64,000 nt of DNA from Caulobacterales bacterium. GTDB taxonomy: Bacteria > Pseudomonadota > Alphaproteobacteria > Caulobacterales > Aquidulcibacteraceae. The notes beneath the pieces are model-generated. The model did not search any database and had not been told where the DNA came from. It saw nothing but the letters and a program-made list of their open reading frames with translations. Both the position numbers and the translations under genes were made by a program. The stretch lies in the NCBI GenBank assembly GCA_017303355.1, contig JAFLCU010000008.1, positions 1-64,000 of the forward strand. Direction: 5' to 3'. Below, one piece after another: positions 51,178 through 59,992 of this stretch (positions are counted from its first letter, which is position 1; each line of letters starts with the position of its first letter).

Positions 51178-52971
51178 TTAGAAATTCTCCTCCGTCAGCG
51201 CCATCACTGGATCTGCGCCGGTTTTCATCTTGGCCAGGTGCGCGGCCGCATCCGGCACCATGCGCGCGAGGAAATAGCGGCCCGTCGCAAGCTTTGTATC
51301 GAAGAACGGATCGGCCGCTCCGCCATTCTTTTTCGCCGCGAACGCGGCCTTGGCTTGCAGCGTCCACATATAGGTGAGCGCGGTGATGCCGAAGAGATTG
51401 AGGAAATCGTGGGACGCAGCGCCGGCATTATCGAAATTCGTCATGCCGTTTTGCATCAGCCACATGGCGCCGTCTTGCAGCTGCGCCTTGGTGGAGGCCA
51501 GCGCTTCGGTGAAGGGCTTCAGCTCCACGTCGTCTTCGTGATTGTGCACGAAATCGTCGAGCTCGTTGAAGAAGGCGAAGATGGCGCGGCCGCCATTGGC
51601 GCCGAGCTTGCGGCCGACCAGATCGAGCGCCTGGATGCCGTTGGCGCCTTCATAGATCATGGCGATGCGGGCATCGCGCACGAACTGACTCATGCCCTGC
51701 TCTTCGATATAGCCGTGGCCGCCGAAGATTTGCTGGCAATTGGTGGCGTTCGCATAGCCCTTGTCGGTGAGGTAGCTTTTGATCACCGGCGTCATCAGAC
51801 CCATATAATCGCCGGCCTTCTCGCGCACTTTCTCATCGGGCGAGGCATGCAAGAGATCGCCATGCACCGCCGTCCAGAACGCAAACGCGCGCGCGCCTTC
51901 GTTGAAGGCTTTCGCGTCCATCAGCATGCGGCGGATATCAGGGTGCACGATGATCGGATCGGCCGGGCCGTCAGGATTTTTCACGCCGGTGATCGAGCGG
52001 CCTTGCAGACGATCCTTCGCGTAGGCGACGCCGTTTTGATAGGCGACCTCGGATTGCGACAAGCCCTGCAAGCCCACGCCCAGGCGCGCCACGTTCATCA
52101 TCACGAACATGGCGTTGAGGCCCTTGTTCTCCTGACCAACGAGATAGCCGACAGCATCGTCGTAATTCAGCACGCACGTCGAATTGCCGTGGATGCCCAT
52201 CTTTTCTTCGATCTTGCCGCAGACGACGCCGTTGCGCTTGCCCGGATTGCCATCCGCATCGAGAATGAATTTCGGCACGATGAAGAGCGAAATGCCCTTG
52301 GTGCCCTGCGGCGCGCCTTCGATGCGCGCGATCACCAGGTGAATGATGTTCGACGCCAGATCGTGTTCACCGGCGGAGATGAAAATCTTCTGGCCGGTGA
52401 TGCGATACGAGCCATCCGCTTGCGGGACGGCCTTGGTGCGCAGCATGCCGAGATCGGTGCCGCAATGCGGCTCCGTCAAATTCATCGTGCCAGTCCACTC
52501 GCCAGTCACGAGCTTCGGCAGATAGGTTTGCTTTTGCGCCTCGCTGCCGTGCTGGTGAATGGCTTCGTAGGCGCCGTGGCTGAGGCCCGGATACATGCCG
52601 AACGCCATGTTCGCCGACGACACCATCTCGTTCCAGGCAAGGGCGACGATGTGCGGCATGCCTTGGCCGCCATAGGCCGGATCGCTCGAAAGCGCCGGCC
52701 AGCCGGCGTCGACCAATTGCTTGTAGGCGTCCTTGAAGCCGGGCGGCGTCGTCACCGAGCCGTCGTCGTTGCGCATGCAGCCGTGCTCGTCGCCAACCTT
52801 GTTCAGCGGCGCCAGCACGCCTTCGCAAAATTTCGCGCCCTCCTCGAGCACCTGATCGATGAGATCCATCGGCGCGTCGGCGAACCCAGGCAGGTTCGAG
52901 TAGCGACCGATGTCGAGCACATCGTTCAAGAGGAAGCGATATTCGCGCAGGGGCGCTTTGTAGCTGGGCAT
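51178..52971 (-). CDS. Acyl-CoA dehydrogenase
   Basis: The 597-residue flavoenzyme starts MPSYKAPLREYRFLLNDVL and has the family order: an N-terminal helical domain, the FAD-binding TMNLTEPHCGTDLGMLRTKAV and ITGQKIFISAGEHDL stretch, and the catalytic base Glu in RIAMIYEGANGIQALDLVGRKL. The roughly 130-residue C-terminal extension puts it in the long, membrane-associated type used in bacterial beta-oxidation, distinct from the 380-residue short ones. It performs the first oxidation step. A MerR regulator gene lies directly upstream. Confidence 0.95.
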   Translation of the reverse strand: MPSYKAPLREYRFLLNDVLDIGRYSNLPGFADAPMDLIDQVLEEGAKFCEGVLAPLNKVGDEHGCMRNDDGSVTTPPGFKDAYKQLVDAGWPALSSDPAYGGQGMPHIVALAWNEMVSSANMAFGMYPGLSHGAYEAIHQHGSEAQKQTYLPKLVTGEWTGTMNLTEPHCGTDLGMLRTKAVPQADGSYRITGQKIFISAGEHDLASNIIHLVIARIEGAPQGTKGISLFIVPKFILDADGNPGKRNGVVCGKIEEKMGIHGNSTCVLNYDDAVGYLVGQENKGLNAMFVMMNVARLGVGLQGLSQSEVAYQNGVAYAKDRLQGRSITGVKNPDGPADPIIVHPDIRRMLMDAKAFNEGARAFAFWTAVHGDLLHASPDEKVREKAGDYMGLMTPVIKSYLTDKGYANATNCQQIFGGHGYIEEQGMSQFVRDARIAMIYEGANGIQALDLVGRKLGANGGRAIFAFFNELDDFVHNHEDDVELKPFTEALASTKAQLQDGAMWLMQNGMTNFDNAGAASHDFLNLFGITALTYMWTLQAKAAFAAKKNGGAADPFFDTKLATGRYFLARMVPDAAAHLAKMKTGADPVMALTEENF

Positions 52972-52986
52972 CGTCGGCCTCTCGGC

Positions 52987-53064
52987 ATTGGGGACTGGGG
53001 ATTAGGGATTGGGCGCAGTCTTAGAAGCAAGCGCCCCTAATCCCTAGCACCTAATCCCCAATCC
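52987..53064. repeat. Inverted repeat of GGGGATTAGGGATTGGG type
   Basis: Left arm GGGGATTAGGGATTGGGCGC and right arm starting GCGCCCCTAATCCC, ending CTAATCCCCAATCCC, around a short loop. It fills the 96-base gap between the acyl-CoA dehydrogenase and MerR genes. A single arm occurs at 14891. It could form a terminator for the MerR gene but has no T-run. Confidence 0.8.
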
Positions 53065-53067
53065 CGC

Positions 53068-53517
53068 TTAGTGTGCTTCTTCGAGCCGCTTCTTGGCTTC
53101 GGCTTCGAACGCGCGCGCCGCACCGATCGCCGCAGGCGCCGCCGGCTTCGACAGCACTTTTTCCAAGGTCGCGATCGCGTCGGTCAGCGTCTCGATGGCG
53201 GAATCGATGTCTTCGCGCTGCGCTTCGAGCGCGACGATGCGCGCCTTGTACTTTTTCAGCGCCGCCTGCGCCTGGGCGCGCTGATCGACCTTATAGAGGT
53301 CGAGAATTTCCTTGATCTCGATGAGCGAGAGGCCAACGCGCTTGCCACGCAGGATCAGTTGCAGCTTGGCGCGGTCACGGTGCGAATAGACGCGGTTGAG
53401 ACCGTCGCGGCGCGGCATCAAGAGGCCCTTGTCTTCGTAGAAACGAAGCGCGCGCGGCGTGACTTCGAATTCCCGGGCCAGCTGCGAAATCGTGTAGGTG
53501 CGCTCGGTTTTGGTCAT
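53068..53517 (-). CDS. MerR family transcriptional regulator (LiuR-like)
   Basis: The 149-residue protein has an N-terminal MerR domain: TYTISQLAREFEVTPRALRFYEDKGLLMPRRDGLNRVYSHRDRAKLQLILRGKRVGLSLIEIKEIL, then a coiled-coil dimer helix (AQAALKKYKARIVALEAQREDIDSAIETLTDAIATLEKVL). No metal-binding Cys is present, so it senses an organic ligand or acyl-CoA, as LiuR-type regulators of branched-chain and fatty-acid catabolism do. It precedes the acyl-CoA dehydrogenase gene and likely controls the block. Confidence 0.88.
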   Translation of the reverse strand: MTKTERTYTISQLAREFEVTPRALRFYEDKGLLMPRRDGLNRVYSHRDRAKLQLILRGKRVGLSLIEIKEILDLYKVDQRAQAQAALKKYKARIVALEAQREDIDSAIETLTDAIATLEKVLSKPAAPAAIGAARAFEAEAKKRLEEAH

Positions 53518-53663
53518 TGGACTTGTCTCCCCACTGATCGTTATTTTCAGCGAGGCTACTTTCCGTTTACGCGTACGTCAACAGAAGTTGACGAGAGTGT
53601 CACCATTGTTTTGCATCCGCGCCAAGCACGGACTAGCCCCGCCCCGACCGGCGAATCCAAACG

Positions 53664-53693
53664 TTCAGAAGATTATTTTGTATTCGATATAAT
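53664..53693 (+). promoter_or_regulatory. Putative promoter upstream of podJ
   Basis: TTCAGA (53664-53669), an 18-base spacer and a perfect TATAAT (53688-53693) stand in an AT-rich island. The expected start at about 53700 would give podJ a 235-base leader that holds the hairpin at 53735-53770. A GANTC site lies just upstream at 53653-53657. Confidence 0.5.
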
Positions 53694-53734
53694 ATTCACG
53701 CCCCGATCTTTCGATCACTTGGCCGTAGCCCAAG

Positions 53735-53770
53735 ACACAAGCGTGTTTCATAGTCGAAACGATCTTGTGT
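53735..53770 (+). promoter_or_regulatory. Hairpin in the podJ leader
   Basis: ACACAAG-CGT-GTTTC (53735-53749) pairs with GAAAC-GAT-CTTGTGT (53756-53770): stems of 7 and 5 bp with a 3x3 internal loop and a six-base apical loop. It is not followed by a T-run, so it is not a terminator. It could be a regulatory leader structure or a small RNA element. Confidence 0.45.
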
Positions 53771-53853
53771 GTTAGTCATGCCTAATTCCCGTTTACCACT
53801 TTACTCGCCATTAACACGCCGACGACTTTCATCGACACTGCAAAGTCGTGAGC

Positions 53854-53865
53854 GATTCTCGAATC
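53854..53865. promoter_or_regulatory. Paired GANTC (CcrM) sites upstream of podJ
   Basis: GATTC-TC-GAATC: two GANTC sites within 12 bases, in inverted orientation, 70 bases before the podJ ATG. In Caulobacter such sites, methylated by CcrM, control cell-cycle genes through GcrA. The pair is seen directly; the regulation is inferred. Confidence 0.55.
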
Positions 53866-53934
53866 TTCGGGTTTCGCCAGAGGGGTTGAGCGTGAGGCGC
53901 GCGGTTGCGCGCCTCCTACGCGGCGAGGGCAAAT

Positions 53935-56900
53935 ATGAGCGGCGCGCAAAGCTGGAGCGTGAAGGGCATTGACCCAAAGGTGCGAGAAGCGGCGCGTGAA
54001 GCCGCGGCGCGCCAAGGGATGAGCCTGGGCGAGTATTTGAACCAAGCGCTCGCAGGCCAGCCGCCGGGCGCGGTTCCGCCGCCGCAAGCGGGGCAGCAAG
54101 CGCCGCGCCCACGGCCGCGCATTGGCCTGCAGCATGACGATGAGATCGAGGACGATTGGAGCATCGGCGCCGCGAGCCCGCGCACATCCGATCCGACCCG
54201 CCTCGCCCAGCGCATTGAATCGATCGAACGCCGCACGCAACTGGCGGTCACCGGTCTTGATCGTGCGGTCTCCACGATCGACCGCTCGGTGCTCGGCCTC
54301 GCCGCGCGCATTGAAGACGCCGAAGCTGTATCCGGCGAAGCGGCGGACCGCGTCGCCGATGCGCTGGAACAATTCCGCATCGCTGGCGAGACGCTCTCCG
54401 GCAAGCTCGAACGCGCTGAATACGAGACGAACGAAAGCCGCCGCGCGCTTGAGGGCGCGAAAGGCGAAATCACTGGCGTGCGTGAACGCTTGGAGCAGCA
54501 AGTCTCTATCGCAGAGGAAGTGGCGCGCCGCGCGGAAGCAGCGGCGTCCTATCTGACGTCGGAGATGGGCAACCGCGAAGCCGCGATCGCGCAAACGCTA
54601 AACGAAGCGCGCGCCGTGGCCGAGGAAGCCGCGCGCCAAGCGTCCGAAGCTTCGGCTGACGCGGTCGCTGAATTGCGCCGTCTGCAAGAAGAAATGAGCG
54701 AGCGGCTGGCGGAGACGGAAACGTCGACGCGGCGCGCGGTCGCCACCGCGATCGAGGAGGTGCGCAGCGAAAGCGCCACGGAATCGCGCGGCACGCGTGA
54801 AGCGCTGCTGGAAGAAGTGGTGCGGCTTGAAAGCGAAATCTCCAAGCGCGTCGGCGCGGTGGATGAATTGCGCTCCGAGCACGCGGCGCTGATCTCACGT
54901 ATCGAGCGCGCGGAAGCTGGTGCGCGTGAATCCACGGCGGGCCTGCGCCAGGCGGCGGGTGCGGCGATCGCCGATTTGCGCAACGCGCAGCTCACGCTCG
55001 CCGCGCGCGTGAAGCAGGTTGAGGATGTCGCCGGCTCGTCGGGCGCGGTCGATGTTTCCGATCTGCGCCATGCGCAACAGGATATCGCCGAACGCCTCTC
55101 CTCGCTCGAAAGCAAAACCGCATCGAGCCCGGTGACGGAAGCGCTCGCGGCATTCGAAGCACGGCTGGCCGGCATCGAGAATGGCGGCGCGAGCAACGCC
55201 AAGCTTGAAGAAGTCGATGGCGCGGTGAAGACGCTGGACCAATCGCTGCAGCGTTTGGCCGAGCGCATCGCGGAAACGGAATCAACCGCCAATTCAGCCA
55301 TCCGCACGCTGGAGAACACGGTTTCCGCGCTCGGCGCGCGCGTCGAGCAAGGCGGCGCGGTCAATGAGACCGAGGCCGTGCGTGCGATGCTGGAGCAGCG
55401 CCTCGATACGATGGCGCAATCCGTCAATCAGATGGTTGGCGAAGCGCGCAGCGAATTGGCCGACCAATTGCAAGCCGCGCTGGAAGGCGTCGCTGGCGAA
55501 GGGCTCGAAGGCGCGCTGGCCGACGTGAATCGCCGCCTCGCCGCCGCCGAACGCCGCCAAGCGCAAACGATCGAGGCGATCTCGCTCGAAATCCGGCGCA
55601 TGTCGGAGACAGTCGATAAGCGCCTGCGCGCTGTTGAATCGCGCAACGACGACGCCGCGGGCGCGGCGGTGCGCGAAGAATTGGTGCGCATGACCTCGAC
55701 GCTGGAGCAGCGTTTTGACGATATCGAGCGCCGTGAAGCGGCCGCGTTCGATCGCATGGGCCTCGAAGTCGGCCGTCTCTCGGAGCGTCTGGAAGAGCGC
55801 GTCGGCGCGGTGGAAACGCGCAGCGCACAGGCGATCGAGCATGTGGGCGAGCAAGTCGCGCGCATGGCCGAGCGCTTTAATCAGCGCCACGAAGTGCTGT
55901 CGCGCGAACTGGGCGAGCGCATGCTCGACAGCGAAGAACGCGCCGGCCAGCGCGTCGCCGAAGCGATCAGCTCGATCATGCAGCGCCTCTCCGAGGTGGA
56001 GGCGCAATCGGCCGAAGCGATCGCGCCGGTGCAGAAGGCCGTGTCGAGCGTCGCCTCGAAGCTTGAGCAATACGAAAGCGCGCACGATACGCAGGATTTG
56101 GTCGATCGCTTCCCGACGCCTACGCGTCGGCAAGACGATTTCGGCGCGTTCGGCGATCTGGCGCCGAAGCCGTACGTGTCGCCTATGGATGCGGCCCAGC
56201 CCATGCGCGCCGGCCCGCTGCCGCCCCTGCCGCGTGAAGAGCAAGCAAGCGAAGACGACATCTATTTTGCCGAGGATGTCGACGACCTGCTCACCGGCGA
56301 TCCGAACGCGCCGGAAGACGAACCGTTCACGCCCGAATACAAGGCGATCGAAGTTTCGCCGGATGACGATCTGCTGATTGATGATCCGATCCTGGATGAC
56401 GTGGAGGCTGTCGCGCCGCCGCCGCAGGATGATGATCCGTTCTGGGCGCCGGAAGAGCACGAAGCCGCCGAGCCGCTGGCGAATGCGGAAACGTATGAGC
56501 CGGCGTTCGATCTGACGCAGCCGCCTCCGCAAGAGGAAGCGCCAGCGGTTGAAACGCCGCCGCCCGGCAAAAACGATTATCTCGCCAATGCGCGCAAAGC
56601 CGCGCTGGCGCAGGCCCAGCAAGGCGGCAAACCCGCCAAGCAAGAGAAGGCGGCTGAAGGCGCGCCGAAAATGGGCTTGCGCGGCCCGAGCCGTATCGTC
56701 GTGTGGGGCGCGGCGGGTCTTGCCGCGCTGGCGCTGGTTGGCGGCGCCAAATATCTCTCGGATCGCCAGAATGCGGAAAGCACGCCGGCGCCGGAGCCCG
56801 AGACCACGCAGCCGACACAGGCCGCGCCGGCTGTCGATCCGAACGCGACGTTTGAAGCGCCGGCCGAAGATCCGTTCGCCGCGGCGCCGGGCGAAGCGCC

Positions 56901-57618
56901 GGCCGAAGGCGCGCCGGTCGCGGAGAATGGCGCGCCTGTTGCTGCCGTTGCTACGCCGCAGCCGGCGAGCAACACGGTCGTCGCCGGCCCGCTCGCGCCA
57001 CGCAGCGTGTCGCTTGAGCAAGCCGCGCAATCGGGCGATCTCACCGCGCAATACGAATTGGGTCTGCAACGCATCAGCGGCGGGCGCACGCAAGAAGGCG
57101 TCACCCTGCTGCGCCGCGCGGCGGATCGCGGCTTCGCGATGGCGCAATATCGCCTGGCCAAGCTTTATGAGCGCGGCGAAGGCGTGCAGGCGGATCTCGC
57201 GGTCGCGCGGCAATGGACGGAACGCGCCGCGGCGGCCGGCAATCGCCGCGCCATGCACGATCTGGGCGTCTATTTCGCACGCGGCGAAGGCGCGCCATTG
57301 GACGAAGCGGCGGCGTTCCGCTGGTTCCGCCAGGCAGCTGAACTGGGCGTAGCCGATAGCCAGTACAATCTGGGCGTCCTCTACCAGCAAGGCCGTGGCG
57401 TGAACGCGAGCGCTTCCGAAGCGCTGTTCTGGTTCATGGTCGCGGCCCGTCAAGGCGATCAAGACGCTGGCGCGCGCGCCACCGCGCTTGAGACGCAGCT
57501 GGCGGCGCAGCAGGTGGAGCAGGCGCGCGCGCGTGCGCAGGCGTTCCGTCCGCGCGCGGCGAGTGCGGTGGCCAATGGCGAGTTCGGGCCGCGCGCCTGG
57601 GCGACGCGGGGCGCATGA
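53935..57618 (+). CDS. podJ: PodJ-like polar scaffold with Sel1 repeats
   Basis: The 1227-residue protein begins with SWSVKGIDPKVREAAREAAARQGMSLGEYLNQAL, the N-terminal signature of Caulobacter PodJ. Residues about 80-720 are coiled coil (repeated ERRTQLAV, LSERLEER and similar heptads), about 720-900 are acidic and proline-rich, a membrane helix lies near 920-938 (RIVVWGAAGLAALALVGG) and the periplasmic part has Sel1 repeats from about 1030 to 1180 (AQYELGLQRISGG, AQYRLAKLYERGEGVQ, AMHDLGVYFARGEGAP, SQYNLGVLYQQGRGV). PodJ marks the new pole and recruits polar proteins. Unlike Caulobacter PodJ it lacks a C-terminal peptidoglycan-binding domain. GAGGGC precedes the ATG at 53935. Confidence 0.9.
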   Translation: MSGAQSWSVKGIDPKVREAAREAAARQGMSLGEYLNQALAGQPPGAVPPPQAGQQAPRPRPRIGLQHDDEIEDDWSIGAASPRTSDPTRLAQRIESIERRTQLAVTGLDRAVSTIDRSVLGLAARIEDAEAVSGEAADRVADALEQFRIAGETLSGKLERAEYETNESRRALEGAKGEITGVRERLEQQVSIAEEVARRAEAAASYLTSEMGNREAAIAQTLNEARAVAEEAARQASEASADAVAELRRLQEEMSERLAETETSTRRAVATAIEEVRSESATESRGTREALLEEVVRLESEISKRVGAVDELRSEHAALISRIERAEAGARESTAGLRQAAGAAIADLRNAQLTLAARVKQVEDVAGSSGAVDVSDLRHAQQDIAERLSSLESKTASSPVTEALAAFEARLAGIENGGASNAKLEEVDGAVKTLDQSLQRLAERIAETESTANSAIRTLENTVSALGARVEQGGAVNETEAVRAMLEQRLDTMAQSVNQMVGEARSELADQLQAALEGVAGEGLEGALADVNRRLAAAERRQAQTIEAISLEIRRMSETVDKRLRAVESRNDDAAGAAVREELVRMTSTLEQRFDDIERREAAAFDRMGLEVGRLSERLEERVGAVETRSAQAIEHVGEQVARMAERFNQRHEVLSRELGERMLDSEERAGQRVAEAISSIMQRLSEVEAQSAEAIAPVQKAVSSVASKLEQYESAHDTQDLVDRFPTPTRRQDDFGAFGDLAPKPYVSPMDAAQPMRAGPLPPLPREEQASEDDIYFAEDVDDLLTGDPNAPEDEPFTPEYKAIEVSPDDDLLIDDPILDDVEAVAPPPQDDDPFWAPEEHEAAEPLANAETYEPAFDLTQPPPQEEAPAVETPPPGKNDYLANARKAALAQAQQGGKPAKQEKAAEGAPKMGLRGPSRIVVWGAAGLAALALVGGAKYLSDRQNAESTPAPEPETTQPTQAAPAVDPNATFEAPAEDPFAAAPGEAPAEGAPVAENGAPVAAVATPQPASNTVVAGPLAPRSVSLEQAAQSGDLTAQYELGLQRISGGRTQEGVTLLRRAADRGFAMAQYRLAKLYERGEGVQADLAVARQWTERAAAAGNRRAMHDLGVYFARGEGAPLDEAAAFRWFRQAAELGVADSQYNLGVLYQQGRGVNASASEALFWFMVAARQGDQDAGARATALETQLAAQQVEQARARAQAFRPRAASAVANGEFGPRAWATRGA

Positions 57619-57746
57619 TCCCTTCCCCCTTTCGGGGTGCGGAATTTCACGGTGATTTCACGTCGAAACGGCGTTGCTTCATGCTGCGACGGCGCCCATA
57701 AGGACGTGGGCAGGGGCGCGCACGCGCTGAGTTCAGAGCACCGATC

Positions 57747-58661
57747 TTGATCTATTTGCCGATCGCCGAAATGCCGGTGAACGTGCTGCTCGTCCTTTTG
57801 GTGAGCGGGGCGGTCGGATTCATGTCGGGGCTCGTCGGAGTCGGCGGCGGCTTCATCATGACGCCATCGCTGATCTTCCTCGGCATCCCCGCGCCAGTCG
57901 CGGTGGCCACGGGGGCGAGCCAGATCGCGGCGACCTCGTTTTCGGGCGTGCTTTCACAAACGCGGCGCAAGGCCGTCGATTGGCGCATGGGCATTTTGCT
58001 GTCGATCGGCGGCATGCTGGGCAGCGCATCGGGCGTGTGGCTATTTGAGCGCCTGCTGCGCATCGGCCAACTCGATCTCATCATCTCGCTGCTTTATCTG
58101 CTGCTGCTTGCATGCGTGGGCGGGCTGATGCTGGCCGAAGGCGTGGCCGTGATGCGCGGGCGAAGCACGCCGGGCGTCAGCATCCTGCGCCGGCCCGCGC
58201 GCACGATCGCGCACACCTTGCCCTTCCGCATGCGCTTTCCGCGCTCGGGGCTTTACATCAGCGTGATCCCGCCGCTTGGCCTAGGTTTCATCATCGGCGC
58301 GCTGGCCGCGATCATGGGTATTGGCGGCGGCTTCATCCTGATTCCGGCGATGATCTATCTGCTGCGCATGCCGACCAACGTCGTCATCGGCACGTCGCTG
58401 TTTCAGGTGCTGGTGATCGCCTCGCTGATCGTGGTCATGCAATCGACGGCGACGCAGACGGTGGACCTCGTGCTGGCCGCGCTGTTGATGCTGGGCGGCG
58501 TGATCGGCGCGCAATTGGGCGTACGCTTAGGCGCGGGCCTTAAGAGCGAACATCTGCGCGCGCTGTTGGGCGCGCTGCTCCTAGCGGCGAGCGCCAAGTT
58601 CCTGTTCGATCTGGTGATCCGGCCGGTTGAACCATACGTGCTTGGCGGGGGGCTGCTGTGA
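57747..58661 (+). CDS. Sulfite exporter TauE/SafE family (TSUP) permease
   Basis: The 304-residue protein has about eight hydrophobic helices. The two TSUP repeats begin GFMSGLVGVGGGFIMTPSLIFLG and GALAAIMGIGGGFILIPAMIYLL. The family moves sulfur oxyanions or similar organic anions. The start is a TTG at 57747 ((M)IYLPIAEMPVNV, a family-typical opening); ATG at 57771 is the alternative. It overlaps the next gene by four bases (GTGA), and the three-gene set TauE, TIGR02186 and DUF3429 forms an operon. Confidence 0.9.
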   Translation: MIYLPIAEMPVNVLLVLLVSGAVGFMSGLVGVGGGFIMTPSLIFLGIPAPVAVATGASQIAATSFSGVLSQTRRKAVDWRMGILLSIGGMLGSASGVWLFERLLRIGQLDLIISLLYLLLLACVGGLMLAEGVAVMRGRSTPGVSILRRPARTIAHTLPFRMRFPRSGLYISVIPPLGLGFIIGALAAIMGIGGGFILIPAMIYLLRMPTNVVIGTSLFQVLVIASLIVVMQSTATQTVDLVLAALLMLGGVIGAQLGVRLGAGLKSEHLRALLGALLLAASAKFLFDLVIRPVEPYVLGGGLL

Positions 58662-59443
58662 AGCGCTGGCTCATGGCTCTCGCGCTGCTGTGCGCAACGC
58701 CGGCGGCGGCGCAACAGCAACCGGGCGATGTGGCTAATGATCTGCCAGCGGCGGTCGCGGAAGAGCAGATCACGGTGAGCTCCGATTATCGCGGCTCGTT
58801 CGTGACGGTGTTCGGCGTCAATCCCGATCGACGCGGGCGCGGCGACATCGTCGTCGTCGTGCGCGGGCCGACGCAACCGGCGCGCGTGATGCGCAAGCGG
58901 CAGGTGTTCGGCCTTTACATGAATGGCGACGCCGTGCGCTTCCGCGAAGCGCCTTCCTTCTTCGCGGTGCTGAGCAATAGGCCCTTGCGCCAAATCGCCA
59001 GCGCGGAATCGATCTGGCGCTACCAGCTTGATCCAGCGGCTTCCGCGCAGCTTTCGAGCGCGGTGCCCGCGGGCGCCGATCCTTCAGCATATCGCGCGGC
59101 GCTCGTGCGTCTGCGGCGCGAGCAAGGGCTCTACCAGGAATATTCCGGCCGTGCGCTGCCCGAACGGCGCGGCGGGCTCACCCTATATCAGGGCGGGCTC
59201 TTCCGCGCGGTGGTGCGCTTGCCCGCGAATGCGCCGATCGCGCAATATCACGCCGACACGTATCTTTTTCGCGATGGCCGGCTGGTTTCATCGCAGCGCG
59301 TACCGATCACGATCTCGCGCGTGGGCTTCGAGCGGCGCATCCACGATCTCGCGACGCAACACTCCTTCATCTACGGCCTGCTGACGGTGCTGCTGGCGCT
59401 GGCGGCGGGCTGGGTCGCCGCACTCATCTTCCGGCGCACGTGA
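58658..59443 (+). CDS. TIGR02186 family membrane-anchored protein
   Basis: The 261-residue product has a signal peptide (to about residue 19, AAAQ), a large beta-rich periplasmic domain (ITVSSDYRGSFVTVFGVNPDRRGRGDIVVVVRGP, RVMRKRQVFGLYMN, GGLFRAVVRLPANAP) and a C-terminal membrane helix (FIYGLLTVLLALAAGWVAALIF). This is the TIGR02186 family, always found beside TauE/SafE genes in alphaproteobacteria, role unknown. GTG start overlaps the upstream stop; its stop overlaps the next GTG. Confidence 0.88.
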   Translation: MKRWLMALALLCATPAAAQQQPGDVANDLPAAVAEEQITVSSDYRGSFVTVFGVNPDRRGRGDIVVVVRGPTQPARVMRKRQVFGLYMNGDAVRFREAPSFFAVLSNRPLRQIASAESIWRYQLDPAASAQLSSAVPAGADPSAYRAALVRLRREQGLYQEYSGRALPERRGGLTLYQGGLFRAVVRLPANAPIAQYHADTYLFRDGRLVSSQRVPITISRVGFERRIHDLATQHSFIYGLLTVLLALAAGWVAALIFRRT

Positions 59444-59919
59444 GTATCGAGCCGCCACCTTCCCTGCCCCGCGCGGCGTTGCGTCTTGGCTTTCTGGGGC
59501 TTGCGCCGCTCGCCATCAGCGCGCTCATAACGCTTTCACCGCACCTGAGTACGGCGCGACTGGGCGCGATCGCCTTCTCGCTCTACGCGGCCGTGTTACT
59601 CTCGTTCCTCGGCGGCGTGCGCTGCGGCATCGAGATCATGCGCGCGCCGAACGCGCCGAATGCGCCGCGCTTGCTGTTCAGCGCGCTGCCTGGCCTTGCT
59701 GGCTGGGGGCTTGCGGTGTTCGTCGTGTTCGTAACCCCCGCGCTGGGCGCTTCCGCCGCCTTCGCCGGCCTTTTCGCGGCACAAGGCGCCTGGGATTATC
59801 GCAGCGCGCGCGACGCCGCCGCGCCTGCCTGGTATCCGCTGTTGCGCCAAGTGCTGACGGGCGGCGCGATGCTTGTGTGCCTGCTGATCCCGTTCGCGAC
59901 GCTGATGCGGCATCTCTGA
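59440..59919 (+). CDS. DUF3429 family membrane protein
   Basis: The 159-residue protein has five hydrophobic helices and DUF3429 features: LGFLGLAPLAISALITL, AFSLYAAVLLSFLGGVRCGIEI and GAWDYRSARDAAAPAWYPLLRQVLTGG. The GTG start overlaps the TIGR02186 gene by four bases. Function is unknown. It ends at a palindromic repeat that may act as terminator. Confidence 0.85.
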   Translation: MSIEPPPSLPRAALRLGFLGLAPLAISALITLSPHLSTARLGAIAFSLYAAVLLSFLGGVRCGIEIMRAPNAPNAPRLLFSALPGLAGWGLAVFVVFVTPALGASAAFAGLFAAQGAWDYRSARDAAAPAWYPLLRQVLTGGAMLVCLLIPFATLMRHL

Positions 59920-59920
59920 T

Positions 59921-59992
59921 TGGAGCGCGGGTCTTCAGACCCGCGTTAACACCGGCGCTTGTGGCCTCGCGCGTCTGAACACGCGCGCTCCA
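59921..59992. repeat. Nested palindromic element (family C)
   Basis: Outer arms TGGAGCGCG (59921-59929) and CGCGCTCCA (59984-59992) enclose CGCGGGTC-TTCA-GACCCGCG and a second stem-like part with GCGCGTCTGAACACGCGC. It separates convergent genes and probably terminates both. Only one copy is in the window. Confidence 0.7.

Noticed and set aside
55294..57462. A 722-codon minus-strand frame over podJ
   Set aside because: Antisense of the coiled-coil and Sel1 region; low-complexity and Arg-rich.
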